Source: JANTGF01 sp033791445 (lineage in GTDB: Bacteria > Bacteroidota > Bacteroidia > Bacteroidales > VadinHA17). Taken from it: a DNA stretch of 64,000 nt. The first letter of the stretch is position 1. Each line of letters opens with the position of its first letter. This document shows positions 61,980 to 64,000 of this stretch, in pieces. The position numbers were made by a program, and so were the translations under genes. The DNA is taken from assembly GCA_033791445.1 (NCBI GenBank), contig JASJGS010000198.1, positions 7,915-71,914 of the forward strand, in the 5' to 3' direction. The notes beneath the pieces were generated by a model. That model worked only from the letters and a program-made list of their open reading frames with translations, was not told the DNA's origin and searched no databases.

Positions 61980-63014
61980 CTATTCCCAATCTAAAATAAC
62001 TTTACCACTATCTCCCTTCTCCATGGCGTCAAACCCCTTTTGAAAATCTTCAAATGGGAAGCGATGAGTAATAATAGGTGATATATCGAGTCCTGAAATT
62101 AACATTTGCTCCATTTTATACCATGTTTCAAACATTTCTCTTCCATATATACCCTTTATTTGAAGTGCTTTAAAAATAATCTTATCCCAGGGAACAGTAG
62201 TATCGTTTGGCAATATCCCCAACAGGGCAATTTTTGATCCATTATACATGTTCTGAATCATTTCATTGAAAGCCATAGGAGACCCAGACATTTCAAGTCC
62301 TACATCAAATCCAACCATCCCAAGGAAGTCGACTGTATCTTTTATTTTTTCTCCTTTTGATGGATTAACAGTTACAGTAGCGCCCATTTTTTTAGCTATC
62401 TCCAATCTGGAATCACTCAAATCACTAACCACTACATATCTTGCTCCTGCAAAACGGCAAATTGCCACAGCCATGCTACCAATAAGGCCCGCTCCTGTAA
62501 TGAGGACATCTTCTCCAAGAACTGGGAATGATAAGGCTGTATGGGCTGCATTGCCAAATGGATCCATAATGGAGGCAATTTCATCACTGATTCTATCATC
62601 AAGGTGAAGTACATTTTCCTGTGGTATGATTACATACTCAGCAAATGCACCATCCCTGTTAACACCTACCCCAATTGTATTTTGACAAACATGTTTCTTG
62701 CCACGTCGGCAATTACGACAATGCCCACATGCGATATGTCCTTCTCCTGTAACACGGTCGCCCAGTTTAATGTTTTTTACACCTGACCCTATTTTATGTA
62801 CAATCCCGGAATATTCGTGTCCAATAATCATAGGGGTTTTGATTGTCTTACTAGCCCAGTCATCCCACATGTAGATATGCAAATCAGTACCGCATATAGC
62901 TGTTTTCTTCACTTTTATCATTACATCATTAATACCAGGTTCCGGAATTTTAACATCCTGGAGCCAGATACCCTTTTCAGGTTTTGTTTTTACAAGAGCC
63001 TTCATTGTTTTCAT
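61980..63014 (-). CDS. tdh: L-threonine 3-dehydrogenase
   Basis: 344 residues of the zinc medium-chain dehydrogenases. Catalytic zinc site CGTDLHIYMWDDWA, GHEYSGIV, structural-zinc cysteines CGHCRNCRRGKKHVC, NAD-binding VLITGAGLIGSMAVAICRFAG. The ICGTDLHIY and GYD/GREMFETWYKM segments match Tdh rather than other MDR enzymes. It oxidises threonine to 2-amino-3-ketobutyrate with NAD. A second in-frame ATG at 63005 is a possible start. Confidence 0.95.
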   Translation of the reverse strand: MKTMKALVKTKPEKGIWLQDVKIPEPGINDVMIKVKKTAICGTDLHIYMWDDWASKTIKTPMIIGHEYSGIVHKIGSGVKNIKLGDRVTGEGHIACGHCRNCRRGKKHVCQNTIGVGVNRDGAFAEYVIIPQENVLHLDDRISDEIASIMDPFGNAAHTALSFPVLGEDVLITGAGLIGSMAVAICRFAGARYVVVSDLSDSRLEIAKKMGATVTVNPSKGEKIKDTVDFLGMVGFDVGLEMSGSPMAFNEMIQNMYNGSKIALLGILPNDTTVPWDKIIFKALQIKGIYGREMFETWYKMEQMLISGLDISPIITHRFPFEDFQKGFDAMEKGDSGKVILDWE

Positions 63015-63090
63015 AGGACAAGGTATTCAAGATTTAGAGCAATTTGAACGTTTATAAATTATTTGAAATATTCCTTCATAAAACGATAGT

Positions 63091-63098
63091 CGAAAATA
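63091..63098 (-). promoter_or_regulatory. Possible -7 box of tdh
   Basis: TATTTTCG on the minus strand; TTTG at 63118-63115 is 16 bases upstream (short). Leader about 70 bases. Confidence 0.35.
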
Positions 63099-63134
63099 AT
63101 ATAATTTCAATCGCCAAAAAAAAACATTTATCAC

Positions 63135-63154
63135 AATTCAATTTTTATTGAATT
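63135..63154. repeat. 8-bp perfect hairpin/palindrome between tdh and gltX
   Basis: AATTCAAT-TTTT-ATTGAATT: an exact inverted repeat with a four-base centre, sited upstream of both divergent promoters. Possible operator. Confidence 0.45.
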
Positions 63155-63212
63155 TTATACATCTTGTATTAGGAACTTCTTAATTAAATAGCTCCTTTTT
63201 TCGCGAACTCCC

Positions 63213-63220
63213 TATATTTG
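63213..63220 (+). promoter_or_regulatory. -7 box of gltX
   Basis: TATATTTG (TAnnTTTG), 26 bases before the ATG at 63247. Confidence 0.45.
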
Positions 63221-63246
63221 CATAAAATTTAATAATTTATAAAATA

Positions 63247-64000
63247 ATGAATTCAGTACGTGTTAGATTTGCTCCCAGCCCAACCGGTCCATTGCATATG
63301 GGCGGTGTAAGAACAGCTTTGTATAATTACTTATTTGCCAGGAAAAATAATGGTGTATTTATTCTACGCATTGAGGATACGGATCAAAAGAGGTATGTTA
63401 AGGGGGCAGAGGAGTACATATATGAATCGCTGAATTGGTGTGGAATTGAACCAGATGAAGGAATTAGGGAGGGGGGAGATTATGGCCCATACAGGCAGTC
63501 TGAGCGAAAAGGTATATACCTGGAGTATATTGATAAACTGATTGAATCTGGTGATGCTTACTATGCATTTGATACACCAGAGGAGTTGAATGAATTGCGT
63601 AAAATCAAGGAGAAAGAAGGCTCAGCATTTACCTATGATGCGAAAGCCAGGGTTTCATTAAATAACTCCTTAAATCTATCAGCTATAGATTTAGAGAACA
63701 AAATCAAAAGTGGAGATCCATATGTGATCCGATTTAAAGTTCCTGAGAATGAAAGGTTAAAATTCAGAGATCTGATCCGTGGAGATATTGAAGTAGATAC
63801 ATCCACATTAGATGATAAGGTACTATTTAAATCTGATGGTATGCCTACCTATCACCTGGCAAATATTGTTGATGATTATTTAATGAAAATCTCGCATGTG
63901 ATAAGGGGAGAAGAATGGTTACCCTCTTTACCTTTACATATTTTACTGTATAAAGCGTTTGGATGGGAAAATGAAATGCCACAGTTTGCTCATATGCCCC
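63247..64000 (+). CDS. gltX: Glutamyl-tRNA synthetase (partial, 3' end off the right edge)
   Basis: 251 codons read before the window ends. VRFAPSPTGPLHMGGVRTALYNYLFA carries the HIGH-equivalent motif (HMGG), and ILRIEDTDQKRY, DGMPTYHLANIVDDYLM and ISHVIRGEEWLPSLPLHILLY are class Ia GluRS signatures. The KMSKS loop lies beyond the edge. Whether it also charges tRNA-Gln cannot be judged from this half. Confidence 0.96.
   Translation, partial: MNSVRVRFAPSPTGPLHMGGVRTALYNYLFARKNNGVFILRIEDTDQKRYVKGAEEYIYESLNWCGIEPDEGIREGGDYGPYRQSERKGIYLEYIDKLIESGDAYYAFDTPEELNELRKIKEKEGSAFTYDAKARVSLNNSLNLSAIDLENKIKSGDPYVIRFKVPENERLKFRDLIRGDIEVDTSTLDDKVLFKSDGMPTYHLANIVDDYLMKISHVIRGEEWLPSLPLHILLYKAFGWENEMPQFAHMP

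Noticed and set aside
1..64000. CRISPR arrays, insertion sequences, prophage, integrase or toxin-antitoxin genes
   Set aside because: No repeat-spacer arrays, transposase, integrase or phage motifs were seen, and gene order and base use look uniform.

Overview
The window is a stretch of chromosome from a Bacteroidota bacterium, most likely class Bacteroidia (Bacteroidales or Marinilabiliales-like; the genus cannot be read from the sequence). The signs are: AT-rich DNA, no Shine-Dalgarno motifs before starts, -7 promoter boxes of the TAnnTTTG type, type IX secretion (T9SS)/gliding genes (porP, gldK, gldL, gldH, porW/sprE, porX), the Bacteroidota families DUF4270 and DUF4954, a prokaryotic HU/SPOR protein and an Oar-like TonB-dependent receptor. 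I see no insertion sequence, phage, CRISPR array, rRNA or tRNA. About 50 genes are packed tightly; the only gene-free stretch over 300 bases is 53955-54291.

Layout. 1-3093 (minus): start of the T9SS operon porP-gldK-gldL, running off the left edge. 3268-6762 (minus): a degenerate arginase-fold protein and topA. 7017-9371 (plus): a class A penicillin-binding protein. 9368-14559 (minus): exported EEP hydrolase, radA, rfaE2, a flippase-like membrane protein, panD, panC. 14734-20846 (plus): a truncated glycogen-synthase-like protein, a DUF4270 lipoprotein, glmS and a DUF4954 beta-helix protein. 20860-27071 (minus): a sugar-nucleotide block (wbpE, wbpD, wbpB, wbpA, galE, rfbB in transcription order) predicted to make a di-N-acetylated UDP-glucuronic acid, UDP-Gal(NAc) and dTDP-4-keto-6-deoxyglucose. 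27275-29239 (plus): a membrane HU-SPOR protein and a nitrilase-family amidase; 29243-31273 (minus): metG. 31531-34385 (plus): LD-carboxypeptidase, YraN, MmcQ/YjbR, C1 peptidase. 34474-37336 (minus): LuxE-like acyl-activating protein, a lipoprotein, pgk. 37497-50539 (plus): holB, ricT-like, gldH, trmB, an alkyltransferase-like protein, Mrp/ApbC, a NifU-like protein, porW/sprE, porX, tsaE, alanine dehydrogenase, waaA. 50715-56910 (plus): TonB receptor, then class II ribonucleotide reductase. 57019-63014 (minus): tdh-kbl, followed by a cassette of AMP-forming acyl ligase, acyl carrier protein and a second KBL-like alpha-oxoamine synthase. 63247-64000 (plus): start of gltX.

How it fits together. 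Three themes recur: cell-envelope building (PBP, glmS, LD-carboxypeptidase, waaA, rfaE2, sugar nucleotides), T9SS/gliding at four separate loci plus the response regulator PorX, and central housekeeping. Points most worth a second look: the ligase-carrier-oxoamine synthase cassette beside threonine degradation; the Wbp sugar pathway in a T9SS genome (in Porphyromonas the linking sugar that attaches T9SS cargo comes from a Wbp/Vim pathway); an inverted repeat in the leader of the porP-gldKL operon; and several family members that have lost hallmark residues (arginase-fold protein, Mrp without CxxC, half-length glycogen synthase homologue, alkyltransferase-like protein without its cysteine).
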